Source: Paenibacillus naphthalenovorans
GTDB taxonomy: Bacteria > Bacillota > Bacilli > Paenibacillales > NBRC-103111
Assembly: GCF_900099895.1 (NCBI RefSeq)
Contig: NZ_FNDY01000001.1
Location: 1 to 64,000 of the forward strand
Reading direction: 5' to 3'
Length of the DNA: 64,000 nt
Shown one piece after another: positions 41,104-49,355 of the stretch. The notes under the pieces were generated by a model, which was given only the letters and a program-made list of their open reading frames with translations, had not been told where the DNA came from and ran no database searches. The position numbers were made by a program, and so were the translations under genes. Position 1 is the stretch's first letter, and every line of letters begins with the position of its first letter.

Positions 41104-42996
41104 ATGGATGATGCCATATTACTTTCGAACGATGGGAGCCGTGAACTGATGAGTGTGTTAGAACCATTACAGCGCGGAGAAGAGAAGGATTGGATTCGTG
41201 CTTATTCGTCCGAAATTTATGCTAAAGTGGAACAACGAGTCCTTTGTCAGCTGATCGAGGCGGTGCTTTATGAAGAAATTGCCGTTCCCCTTCATGGGCT
41301 TCCCGTGTCCGGAGATTTCGAGGATCGCCTTGTTCTCCCGGGAAAAACAAACGAAGGGGAACCCGTTGAATATATGTTTGAGGGCAAACGCCAATTCAGT
41401 TTCGGCCGTTTTCGCATAAAGAAAGGAACGGTAAGACGCAAGGAAGCAAAGGAAGACCCGACTGCGGCAACGTTGTCCGGATTTGTGGAAGAAGTGCTCG
41501 GTCAGGTTCAAAAAAATGAACGTTTGGCGATGCTGCTGCAAGAACTGGAACATACGCTGGTAAAAGATTTGCAGGCCCAATACCATAAGTCCGTCGCTCC
41601 AATGCCGGAAACGCCATGGGATTACGATGATTTGGAAAGCGATTTGGACGGCCATCCGTATCATCCGTGCTACAAATCGCGGATCGGCTATAGCTTGGGG
41701 GACAATGCCTTATACGGACCGGAATTTAAAACAAAACTAAAGCCGGTATGGTTGGCGGTCTCCAAATCGCAGAGCCTGATTTCTTTATCGGAAGGAACAG
41801 ACTACAACTCATTTATACAGCATGAACTCGGGAAACCTGCGTATGAAGCCTTTGTTTCTTTGCTTAATGAAAAGGGGCTGGATGCCGGCGATTACTGGTT
41901 TATGCCCGTTCATCCCTGGCAGTGGGAGCACATGATTCTACCGTACTTTCATCGTCAGCTATCCGAAAAGAAAATCGTCCGGCTTGGCAACGGTTCCGAC
42001 GAGTACCGTCCGCAGCAGTCTATACGCAGTTGGGCCAATCATTCCCACAAAGAGAAAGCGTACATGAAGCTGGCGCTGAATATCACCAATACATCAACGA
42101 AACGAATATTGGCGAAGCATACCGTGATGAACGCGCCCCTCGTTTCGGATTGGCTGCTGTCTCTAACCAGGGATGACGAAACCGCTCGAAGACTCGATTT
42201 TGTTTTTTTAGCTGAATTTGCGGGAATTTCCTTTGATTACGAGAAGCTTCCGTCCACTGTACAACTGCAAACCTATGGGAACTTGGGTGTGATTTGGAGG
42301 AAGAGTCTATACTGCTATTTAAGAGACGATGAAGAAGCGGTTCCGTTCAGTGCGCTCTGCCACATGGCCGGAGAGCAGCCATGGATTGAACCGTGGGTTC
42401 GCAGGTACGGGTTGGAAAACTGGACGCGCCGGCTGCTGGAGGTTGCGATAACCCCTATCATTCATATGTTGTACGCACACGGAATAGCTATGGAGTCCCA
42501 CGCTCAAAATATAATTCTCATTCATAAAGAGGGACGTCCTTGCCGTCTGGCGTTGAAAGATTTTCACGATGGAGTTCGGTTTTCCAAACAGCATCTGGGA
42601 CAACCGGAAGTTTGTCCCGATCTTCATCCGGAGCCCGCTCATCATCGCGCTTTAAATCGTCATTCCTTCATACAAACCGATGATCTCCCGGCGGTCAAAG
42701 ACTTTGTGCACAGCGCGTTTTTCTTTGTGTGCATAAGCGAGCTGTGCATGTTTTTAAACGAACAGTACGGGCTTCAGGAAACGGATTTTTGGGAAATGGT
42801 TGCCCGGGTGATTTATCTCTATCAGGATGAGCATCCGCAATACAGCCAAAATTTCGAGCACTATGATCTGTTCTCGGAAACGATTCAAATCGAACAATTG
42901 GCAAGAAGGCGGCTGTGGAAAGACGCGGAGGTCGATCCAAAGTCCGTACCGAATCCCCTATATCCATACCGGACAATCAGAGGAGGGAGAGTATGA
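41104..42996 (+). CDS. NIS siderophore synthetase 2 (IucA/IucC family)
   Basis: A 630-residue synthetase with the family motifs: GHPYHPCYKSRIGYSLGDN near 182-200, MPVHPWQWEH near 262, RSWANHSHKEKAYMKLALNI and NTSTKRILAKH near 300-330, ESHAQNIILI near 463 and the metal/ATP site KDFHDGVRF near 480. The KLALNITNTSTKR form differs clearly from NIS synthetase 1. By position and length it corresponds to AcsC/SbnC-type enzymes, which use 2-oxoglutarate or a partly built citryl intermediate; which one cannot be decided here. GGAGATG precedes ATG 41104. The last codons overlap NIS synthetase 3 by four bases. Confidence 0.88.
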   Translation: MDDAILLSNDGSRELMSVLEPLQRGEEKDWIRAYSSEIYAKVEQRVLCQLIEAVLYEEIAVPLHGLPVSGDFEDRLVLPGKTNEGEPVEYMFEGKRQFSFGRFRIKKGTVRRKEAKEDPTAATLSGFVEEVLGQVQKNERLAMLLQELEHTLVKDLQAQYHKSVAPMPETPWDYDDLESDLDGHPYHPCYKSRIGYSLGDNALYGPEFKTKLKPVWLAVSKSQSLISLSEGTDYNSFIQHELGKPAYEAFVSLLNEKGLDAGDYWFMPVHPWQWEHMILPYFHRQLSEKKIVRLGNGSDEYRPQQSIRSWANHSHKEKAYMKLALNITNTSTKRILAKHTVMNAPLVSDWLLSLTRDDETARRLDFVFLAEFAGISFDYEKLPSTVQLQTYGNLGVIWRKSLYCYLRDDEEAVPFSALCHMAGEQPWIEPWVRRYGLENWTRRLLEVAITPIIHMLYAHGIAMESHAQNIILIHKEGRPCRLALKDFHDGVRFSKQHLGQPEVCPDLHPEPAHHRALNRHSFIQTDDLPAVKDFVHSAFFFVCISELCMFLNEQYGLQETDFWEMVARVIYLYQDEHPQYSQNFEHYDLFSETIQIEQLARRRLWKDAEVDPKSVPNPLYPYRTIRGGRV

Positions 42997-44990
42997 CGAC
43001 GGAACATAAGGGTCCCGATTCCCGCGCACATTCGAAGGAAGCGGCTGATGAAGCCGATTGCCGGGTCATGGAAGACTTGGTCAATGCATTGCTTGCGGAA
43101 ACATTTTTTGACGAACACGACGAGGTGAACCTTCTATCCCAAACCGAATGGAAGTTCATGGTTCGCGGTCACATGGGACTAGCCGCAGCAGACCGGCAAT
43201 TCGGTTCTTTACATCCTAAGGCAAGCGTCTATTGCTGGCGGCTGGATGATTATCATGAGGCCATGATTGTTTTTCCTGTACATCCTGCAATCTTGCAGCC
43301 ATACCGCTTTGAGGCATCCGCAGGCATGTACGAAGTGCGTATAGAGGAGAACCATACGGTCTATCTGAAAAAGCTCGATCCGTTGGGGCTGATGCGGCAT
43401 ATCGTTCATCTTTACGGGAAAGATCCGGCCGCCATAGATGCCGGCGGAGCGGACCGCTTTATGAATATGCTCGATCAAACATTGCTGCAAATGTCCTGGT
43501 CTCTTGAAAACAAACAACCGTCGGCAGGAATACTGGGTTTGCCTTCGGCAGCTTCATTATTGGAGCTGGAGAGAAAGGCGGCTTTTCGCGACCGGCCTTT
43601 CCACCCTGTCTCCAAAGTCAAGCTGGGTTGGACGCAGGAAGATTACCGCAACTATACAGCCGAATTTGCCCGGCCGATTCAACTGAACTGGATGGCGGTG
43701 AAACGCCGGTATCTCGTTAGCGGCTTGGATGAACATTCCATTGAAGACCAATATAAGCAGGCAGAAACAGGGGGGTTAGCTCCGGCGGATCTGCTGCTTG
43801 CCGAAGACCAGAAAGCCGGGATCCGTAAGGAAATGGACAGGCGAGGGCTGAGTACGGAGGAGTTTGTACCTGTTCCCGTCCACCCGTGGCAAATGTCTAC
43901 CGTATTGCCTGGACAACTGCAAGAGGAAATCGGCAAAGGGATTTGCATACCGTTAAACGTTGAAGCGGGCACCTTTTACGCCACTTCTTCCTTACGGTCA
44001 TTGATGCCCGCCAATGGAGGCCAGTTACACGTCAAGCTTCCGCTGGGCATGCATTCCCTGGGCGGACTTCGCTATCTTTCGGCCATTAAGCTTATGAATG
44101 GACAGCGCGCGGAACGACTGATGAGACAAGCGCTGGAACGGGACCCCGTCTTGAAAAAACGGCTGCTTCTATGCGATGAAACCGTTTGGTGGGCTTATCT
44201 GCCTGATAACAGAGACTTGTTTGCCGATCCTCCCAGACATTTATCCGCCATGATAAGACAATACCCTCCGGAAATCACAGATCATGAACATGTACGTTTA
44301 GTGCCCATGTCGTCTCTGACAGTTTTCGATAGGGACAGGAAGGGGCATTTGTTTGACGAATGGCTGCGCATGACAGGACTGGAAGTCAATGAATCCTCCG
44401 TTTTGCGTTTATTCAAAGAGGCTTTGCTGCCTTATTTTGAAATATGTTTCCGTTTGTTCCGACTGGGGATGATGCCTGAAGTTCATGGACAAAACTCCAT
44501 TCTAATCTTGAACCGGGGGAAAATAGAAGGTCTGCTGCTTCGCGATCATGATGCGCTGCGTTTGCATGTGCCCTGGTTAAATGCCAACGGGCTGGAAGAT
44601 CCCGAGTATCGATTGCGGCCGGGTCATCCGAACTCTCTGTATCATGACACGCCGCATCAGCTGTTCTCCTTTTTCCAAATGCTTGGCATCCAGGTCAACA
44701 GTTACGCAATCCTTGACAGCCTGTCACGGTATTACGGCATTAAAGAAGAACGGTTATGGATCGAACTGCAGGAATGTTTGAATCTGGCAATGATTGAGGC
44801 TAATGTACCGGATGAGGTGAGGTGCGTACTCGAGGAATGTTTATTCGCCAGGGAACGATGGCCCTGGAAGCAAATCATCCGGCCGCTTCTGAAGCCCAAT
44901 TCCAGGGTCCCGGGAAGCATGCCCTTTGGGCTCGGAGAAGCGCCGAATCCCTTTAAAGTATGTGCCGGGGCGATAGAAACTTCGGTATGA
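42993..44990 (+). CDS. NIS siderophore synthetase 3 (IucA/IucC family)
   Basis: A 665-residue synthetase. Motifs are FHPVSKVKLGWTQEDYRNYT near 205, VPVHPWQMSTV near 300, TFYATSSLRSLMP near 327, HVKLPLGMHSLGGLRYLSAI near 348, PEVHGQNSILI near 497 and RDHDALRL near 517. The LGxLRYLSAIKLMNG block places it on a third branch, the AcsA/PvsD-like one in my reading. The first 130 residues are less conserved. ATG 42993 forms an ATGA overlap with the stop of NIS synthetase 2 and has GAGGAGGGAG upstream, so the two are coupled. Three unlike NIS enzymes imply three separate condensations. Confidence 0.88.
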   Translation: MTTEHKGPDSRAHSKEAADEADCRVMEDLVNALLAETFFDEHDEVNLLSQTEWKFMVRGHMGLAAADRQFGSLHPKASVYCWRLDDYHEAMIVFPVHPAILQPYRFEASAGMYEVRIEENHTVYLKKLDPLGLMRHIVHLYGKDPAAIDAGGADRFMNMLDQTLLQMSWSLENKQPSAGILGLPSAASLLELERKAAFRDRPFHPVSKVKLGWTQEDYRNYTAEFARPIQLNWMAVKRRYLVSGLDEHSIEDQYKQAETGGLAPADLLLAEDQKAGIRKEMDRRGLSTEEFVPVPVHPWQMSTVLPGQLQEEIGKGICIPLNVEAGTFYATSSLRSLMPANGGQLHVKLPLGMHSLGGLRYLSAIKLMNGQRAERLMRQALERDPVLKKRLLLCDETVWWAYLPDNRDLFADPPRHLSAMIRQYPPEITDHEHVRLVPMSSLTVFDRDRKGHLFDEWLRMTGLEVNESSVLRLFKEALLPYFEICFRLFRLGMMPEVHGQNSILILNRGKIEGLLLRDHDALRLHVPWLNANGLEDPEYRLRPGHPNSLYHDTPHQLFSFFQMLGIQVNSYAILDSLSRYYGIKEERLWIELQECLNLAMIEANVPDEVRCVLEECLFARERWPWKQIIRPLLKPNSRVPGSMPFGLGEAPNPFKVCAGAIETSV

Positions 44991-45032
44991 GGCAGGGCAG
45001 GTTAACGAATTCAGGAAAGGAGAGAGGGACGC

Positions 45033-45668
45033 GTGTTTCGCATTCAGGCCAGAGTACAGGGGGTTACGCCAGAGCTTTTGGAGCTGTACCGGAGTATCAG
45101 TACTTCCACCATTGGCCATCTTACGGATTTTGGTTTTCTTAACGGGCTGCAGCCCCTTTTTCGGCCGATCCAACTGATAGGAAACGCGGTTACGGTTCGC
45201 ATTCCGCATCTTGACTCTGCCGCCATTTCCCATGCCATGGAGCTTGTTCAGCCTGGCGATGTTCTTGTCGTGGATATGTCCGGCGATGGCCAAAGAGCAT
45301 GCTGGGGAGAATTCAGGACTTACGCTGCGCTGGACAAAAAAGTTTCCGGCGTCATTGTATCCGGGTGCGTCACCGATGTTCGCGCGATAACCGGACTTGG
45401 TTTTCCCGTCTATTCGAAAGGAATCAGCGCGCTGACCACACGTTCCCTTAAACTTCAGGGCGAGGTGAACACCACCATAAGCATAGGCGGGGTAAGCATA
45501 CGTCCCGGCGATTTAATTGTAGGCGATGATGACGGCCTGTTCGCCGTGAACCCGGAAGACGCCGAAGAGATTGGTTATGCGGCCTTGGAGAAACAGCGCA
45601 AAGAGGCACTGCGAAGACAAGAGTACGAACATGGCCGGCAATTGGAATCCCCGCCTATAACATCGTAA
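45033..45668 (+). CDS. RraA-like protein (HMG/CHA aldolase family) at the end of the siderophore operon
   Basis: A 211-residue RraA/dimethylmenaquinone-methyltransferase-like protein. Active relatives are class II aldolases that make or break 4-hydroxy-4-methyl-2-oxoglutarate and 4-carboxy-4-hydroxy-2-oxoadipate. Blocks are STIGHLTDFG near 28-37, GDVLVVDMSGDGQRACWGE near 75-93 and GVIVSGCVTDVRAI near 106-119. The family's Arg-Asp pair reads Thr-Asp here (GCVTD), so the substrate Arg is lost while the metal Asp stays. GTG 45033 has AAAGGAGAGAGG upstream, and it is 42 bases after NIS synthetase 3. It may supply or trim a citrate-like acid; this is inference. Confidence 0.78.
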   Translation: MFRIQARVQGVTPELLELYRSISTSTIGHLTDFGFLNGLQPLFRPIQLIGNAVTVRIPHLDSAAISHAMELVQPGDVLVVDMSGDGQRACWGEFRTYAALDKKVSGVIVSGCVTDVRAITGLGFPVYSKGISALTTRSLKLQGEVNTTISIGGVSIRPGDLIVGDDDGLFAVNPEDAEEIGYAALEKQRKEALRRQEYEHGRQLESPPITS

Positions 45669-45677
45669 TTAATCCAA

Positions 45678-45705
45678 GAGCTCTTCAGACAAGATAGAAG
45701 AGCTC
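45678..45705. terminator. Bidirectional terminator between the siderophore operon and the MBL gene
   Basis: A nine-base perfect stem GAGCTCTTC/GAAGAGCTC (45678-45686 and 45697-45705), followed on the plus strand by a T-rich stretch. It lies between two convergent genes. Confidence 0.8.
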
Positions 45706-45721
45706 GATTTGTTGTTTCCGG

Positions 45722-46447
45722 TCACTGTCCGTTTGCTAATTCCGCTATGCGCCGGTTGACGTTATCCTTATACAGGCCGCCATGATAGCAGATGACAGTT
45801 TCAATGTCGTACTGTACAAATTTTTTCAGAGAGTTTACGGCCAAGTCCGCATCGATACAGTACTGCGGATCGGGCCCAAGCAGCTCTCCGTTTGCCACGA
45901 TCATAGAGTCCCCGGCGATAAGTGTTTTGCTTTGTATATGATACAGGCTGATATGCCCGGGAGTATGTCCCGGCGTATGAATCACTACGATCCCTCCGCA
46001 ATAGGGCAATTCTTCTCCGTCGGCTACGGTTTTATCCACTTTTGATTTGGGCGGGTTTTCAAGCACTTGTCTGAAGGCTTTGCGCCACTCCTCCGGCACA
46101 TTTTCCGGCAAAGAGTCCATAGCTTGGGCTACGGACTCCGGATTTATTTTAAGCAGTCTTTTTTCTCCTTGAATATATGGTTTTTCAACGTCATTGGCCA
46201 ATACCTCGATAGGTTGAGGCAATACATTGAGAATTGTCGGTAAACTGCCGATATGGTCCAGGTCTTGGTGTGTTATAATGACTTTATTCAGCGTATCCCA
46301 TGCGATCCCGGACTTCTCTGCTTCTTGGCGAATGAGCGGCCATTGGCCGGGATATCCGGTATCCACCAAAATCGTATGGTCTGTGTCCCAGAGCAGGGTA
46401 GGATAAATAGTATCCATTCGCCCCATGATATTGGATGAAACTTCCAA
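45722..46447 (-). CDS. MBL-fold metallo-hydrolase, start apparently shortened by a nonsense codon
   Basis: A 241-residue metallo-beta-lactamase-fold hydrolase. The zinc motif reads ITHQDLDHIGS (THxxDxDH variant), with further ligands in HTPGHTPGH, AGDSMI and CYHGG. It resembles YtnP/glyoxalase-II-like enzymes, and the substrate is unknown. A well-formed start exists upstream: ATG at 46474 with GGGGAGGG six bases before, reading MFITNGV and then an in-frame TAA (46451-46453), two codons before TTG 46447. Relatives begin with a similar short ITNGV-type segment, so the eighth codon probably became a stop and translation may restart at the TTG, which has AAGGA very close. Activity may be reduced. 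Confidence 0.75.
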   Translation of the reverse strand: MEVSSNIMGRMDTIYPTLLWDTDHTILVDTGYPGQWPLIRQEAEKSGIAWDTLNKVIITHQDLDHIGSLPTILNVLPQPIEVLANDVEKPYIQGEKRLLKINPESVAQAMDSLPENVPEEWRKAFRQVLENPPKSKVDKTVADGEELPYCGGIVVIHTPGHTPGHISLYHIQSKTLIAGDSMIVANGELLGPDPQYCIDADLAVNSLKKFVQYDIETVICYHGGLYKDNVNRRIAELANGQ

Positions 46448-46563
46448 TCCTTATACACCGTTGGTAATGAACATGATGATCCCTCCCCAATGGATATGCG
46501 ATCTCTTGCTTGTATAGCCTATCGTATCAAATCATATCGAGATAGTAAATAATAAAAATATTT

Positions 46564-46592
46564 ATTATACCACAAAAATAATAAAAAGTCAA
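46564..46592 (-). promoter_or_regulatory. Sigma-A promoter of the MBL gene
   Basis: On the minus strand TTGACT (46592-46587) and a perfect TATAAT (46569-46564) are 17 bases apart, about 90 bases before the original MBL start. Confidence 0.8.
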
Positions 46593-46626
46593 TATATATT
46601 TTGTGGGAATAGGATGAAATCGAAGT

Positions 46627-46665
46627 AAAAAAATCGCTCACCGATCCCTTGATCGTCAGTGAGCG
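46627..46665 (-). terminator. Terminator of the 154-residue hypothetical gene
   Basis: Stem CGCTCAC/GTGAGCG (46635-46641 and 46659-46665) with an inner CGATC/GATCG, followed on the minus strand by seven T. Confidence 0.85.
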
Positions 46666-46675
46666 TATGTTCAGG

Positions 46676-47140
46676 CTATTCTTGATGGTTGATTTTTTTG
46701 AAATGAATCTGCAGTGAGCCGAAAAATACTTTTCCTTGATTGTAATAAAGCTCGCATTGATACCCGTATGGACGCGTGGCGGATTGCAGCAGTTGATAAC
46801 CCGGGAGCGCTTGAATCAAAGAAGTGATCTGTTCAATGACATGGTTAGGCAATTGGGTGAACATCTTGGCATGAATTCCATCGGCAACCGATATAAAACG
46901 GGGAAACGCCGTTTTGTTAAATTGGGAAAGTGCGACACTGTCCTCGGCGAATCGGAGTATCTCTTTATTGATCCGATTCAGGTTTATGGTTATATTTTTA
47001 TAAAAGTAAATACCGAAGCCGATTCTGTTCGTTATTGGATTTAAGCATTTTTTCCATGTGAAACTCTTTTCTTCCCAAAAATCGTCCAATTTTTCTGTAA
47101 TTTTATTCCAGTCGAATCGGGTTGTACATATTTTTTTCAT
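46676..47140 (-). CDS. Hypothetical protein, 154 residues
   Basis: I do not recognise this protein. It is soluble, with no signal peptide or membrane segment, and rich in aromatic and Asn residues. The segment RIGFGIYFYKNITINLNR may be two beta strands, followed by a helix (VIEQITSLIQALPGYQLLQ) and a final strand pair (CELYYNQGKVFFGSLQIHF). AAGGAG precedes the ATG by about nine bases. It is flanked by its own terminator and stands alone between the MBL gene and the HAD gene on the other strand. Single-gene context gives no hint of function. Confidence 0.65.
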   Translation of the reverse strand: MKKICTTRFDWNKITEKLDDFWEEKSFTWKKCLNPITNRIGFGIYFYKNITINLNRINKEILRFAEDSVALSQFNKTAFPRFISVADGIHAKMFTQLPNHVIEQITSLIQALPGYQLLQSATRPYGYQCELYYNQGKVFFGSLQIHFKKINHQE

Positions 47141-47443
47141 GACTATACTCCTTGGATGGTTTGGTCCCTAAGCCCGCTATTTAAAAGGATTCGAAGCCTG
47201 CAAGAGGATTGCGACGGCAGGACTGTCCTGCGATAGAAAATGACAGTGAATTCGAGATTTTGACCACCGGTCCGGAACAGCGCGGCAAGCGGAGCCGGTT
47301 ACCCGCGAAACATTTTTCCGGAACAGCTATATTTGTTCGTGAATTCCATGTAAAATAAAGAGGTTGTGACACAGTGAAACGCTGGAACGTTATAAGAAAG
47401 CAGCGACATTGCGGTCTTAAACGGAAAGCTTCGGAGGGAGTTT
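47141..47443. other. Divergent intergenic region
   Basis: About 300 bases between the hypothetical gene (minus) and the HAD gene (plus). It has a TAAAAT hexamer near 47350 and GGAGGG before the HAD start, but no convincing -35/-10 pair, terminator or small gene. Confidence 0.5.
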
Positions 47444-48103
47444 ATGCTGCGAACCGGTACAATCAAGGGAATTCTATTCGATATGGACAACACATTATTG
47501 CAATCCAACATTGATTTCCCGGCCATGAAGCACGATGTGTATCGTTTTCTGGTCCGCCATAAAGTGATTCCTGCCGAATTTCCCGTACAGGAGCACACGA
47601 CATCCACCTTGATCGAACACGCCAAAAATACAGGCATGACCGATGAGATGTATGAAACCATAATCAAGATAACGGAAAAACATGAATTAAAAGGGATGGA
47701 AGGCGCAGGGCTTGAACCAGGGGTCAGGGAATTGCTGGAAGCTTTGTGCAAGAACTATGTTCTAGTCATCGTAACGAATAATTCAGTAACAGCGGCTCGA
47801 AAGGCTCTGGAAATCACCCAAATCATAGCGTATTTTGATCTGATCATAGGAAGAGAGCACATGACTTCGCTTAAGCCTTCCCCATCCGGATTTCATTATG
47901 CCAAAAAACAATTTGAGCATATCTTGTCCGATGAATGGGTTGCGGTTGGAGATTCATGGATTGACGGTAAAGCGTCGAATGATGCGGGGATTGCTTTCAT
48001 CAGCTACGGCACAACGATGGAAGAGATGATCAAAAGGGGAGTAAAGCCCATAGGCCAGGTGAACAACATCATCGAAATCCTGAGCTTTATCAGGTCATCT
48101 TAG
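47444..48103 (+). CDS. HAD-family phosphatase (phosphoglycolate-phosphatase-like)
   Basis: A 219-residue haloacid-dehalogenase hydrolase. Motif I is FDMDNTLLQ (nucleophile Asp at about residue 13), motif II VTNNS near 110, motif III with Lys in LKPSPSGF near 145 and motif IV GDSWIDGKAS near 168. A helical cap (25-85) follows motif I, as in the PGP/YsbA-like subfamily. The likely reaction is dephosphorylation of a small metabolite; the substrate is not predictable. GGAGGG lies six bases before the ATG. A small membrane protein follows 85 bases downstream on the same strand. Confidence 0.87.
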   Translation: MLRTGTIKGILFDMDNTLLQSNIDFPAMKHDVYRFLVRHKVIPAEFPVQEHTTSTLIEHAKNTGMTDEMYETIIKITEKHELKGMEGAGLEPGVRELLEALCKNYVLVIVTNNSVTAARKALEITQIIAYFDLIIGREHMTSLKPSPSGFHYAKKQFEHILSDEWVAVGDSWIDGKASNDAGIAFISYGTTMEEMIKRGVKPIGQVNNIIEILSFIRSS

Positions 48104-48188
48104 GAGCGTTATTTCAGATCGATATTTCAATAGAACCGCGGCCCAAGCTAGCCGGTCCGCTGCCGCAAACCGCAAATGGAGGATAACG

Positions 48189-48518
48189 ATGGAGAGAACA
48201 CTGGTCAAAGGAGCAGTATATAGTCTGATTATAGGCCTGTTACTAGGCATACTGATCTACCCTGATACGGAAACGATAAATAATGGCAAGGGATTTTTTG
48301 AGTATCGGGTTATCCCTTTAAGAGAGTATATTTTCACAGTACTGCGTTTTGCTGTCACGGTCATGTTCATTACATTAATTGCGCTATGGGTTAAACTGGA
48401 ATGGAAATCGGGCTCTGAAATCATGGAATTTATAGCGGGATTTTTTAAATCATTTTTTATTGTGCTGGCAATCATATTAATAGTAGTCATAGTGAGCATG
48501 TTCATTTTTAATAGATAA
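48189..48518 (+). CDS. Small membrane protein, 109 residues
   Basis: Three hydrophobic segments (residues 6-23, 48-67 and 83-106) with a polar loop rich in Asp/Asn between the first two. The N-terminal half (RTLVKGAVYSLIIGLLLGIL) resembles small uncharacterised Bacillales membrane proteins, but I cannot name a family. GGAGGATAACG stands directly upstream of the ATG. It may be co-transcribed with the HAD gene. A possible weak terminator follows at 48557. Confidence 0.65.
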   Translation: MERTLVKGAVYSLIIGLLLGILIYPDTETINNGKGFFEYRVIPLREYIFTVLRFAVTVMFITLIALWVKLEWKSGSEIMEFIAGFFKSFFIVLAIILIVVIVSMFIFNR

Positions 48519-48556
48519 AGGCAGTTTCAGTGTTAACGATGAATCATAAATCGGCC

Positions 48557-48579
48557 CACGTGTATGCGTGTTTTTTTTT
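48557..48579 (+). terminator. Possible short terminator
   Basis: CACG/CGTG stem of four bases with a six-base loop (48557-48570), followed by nine T. The stem is short, but the T-tract is long. Confidence 0.4.
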
Positions 48580-48592
48580 GTCTGATTTCCTA

Positions 48593-48621
48593 TTGACACT
48601 GTAAGTTATTGGGATTATGAT
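48593..48621 (+). promoter_or_regulatory. Sigma-A promoter of the GntR-TPP enzyme operon
   Basis: TTGACA (48593-48598) and TATGAT (48616-48621) with a 17-base spacer, 67 bases before the GntR start. Confidence 0.82.
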
Positions 48622-48688
48622 AAATATAATTCTGATATATCAATTAAATATTATAAATACATCTATAGAGTATAAAAAGGGTGATGGA

Positions 48689-49351
48689 ATGAAACAAGGA
48701 AAAACCGATTTGGCCTACCGGATCATCAAGGGCAAAATTTTAAGCGGCGAATTGAAAGCGCTATCCGACATTTCCGAGGATCGGCTGCAGGAAGAGCTTA
48801 ACATCAGCCGCACTCCGATCAGAGAAGCGCTGCAAAAATTGGAGCAAGAGAAGCTGGTATATATTTATCCCCGCAAAGGGATCATCGTTTCCGGCGTTAC
48901 CGTAGAATTACTCAATGAAGTATATGAAATGCGGGAATTGATCGAACCCTTCGTAGCTAAAAGCGTGTGCCGCAAGCTTCCGGAGGATTGGCTGTTAAAC
49001 ATGAAGCAACGCTTGGTTGAACCGCCCGAAGGGATGACACCCGAAGAACGCAAAGCCTATTATATTGATTTGGATAAAGAGCTGCACAATCAAATCATCT
49101 ATTCGTACCCTAACACCTTTATCCATAATATCATGGGCAACATTTACGACCATAATCATAGAATATTTGCTATCACCTCATCCGTTAATGAGAAGCATAA
49201 TGTCTCGATCCCTGAGCATGTAGCCATTATTGAGGCTTTTCTGGAAAGAGATCCGGATAAGGTCGAAATGAGAATGAAAGAACATATTGTTTCATCCAGA
49301 AAAAATGCCATTGAGTACTTGATCAAGCAACATCAAACCAGAGAGGAGTAA
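48689..49351 (+). CDS. GntR-family regulator (FadR subfamily, FCD domain)
   Basis: A 220-residue regulator. Residues 1-70 are the GntR winged helix (LSGELKALSDISEDRLQEEL, NISRTPIREALQKLE). Residues 80-215 form a helical FCD effector domain with the expected Asp/His metal ligands scattered in DLDKELHNQI, VPEHVAIIEA-like SIPEHVAIIEAF and MKEHI. ATG 48689 is preceded by AAGGGTGATG. The gene is four bases before the TPP enzyme and in the same operon, so it probably senses that enzyme's substrate or product, likely a carboxylic acid. The operon has a strong sigma-A promoter. Confidence 0.88.
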   Translation: MKQGKTDLAYRIIKGKILSGELKALSDISEDRLQEELNISRTPIREALQKLEQEKLVYIYPRKGIIVSGVTVELLNEVYEMRELIEPFVAKSVCRKLPEDWLLNMKQRLVEPPEGMTPEERKAYYIDLDKELHNQIIYSYPNTFIHNIMGNIYDHNHRIFAITSSVNEKHNVSIPEHVAIIEAFLERDPDKVEMRMKEHIVSSRKNAIEYLIKQHQTREE

Positions 49352-49355
49352 AGTT

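Noticed and set aside
36372..45668. Aerobactin, petrobactin, rhizobactin or schizokinen assignment
   Set aside because: There is no N-hydroxylase, N-acetyltransferase, dehydroshikimate dehydratase or decarboxylase in the operon, so hydroxamate and catecholate types do not fit.
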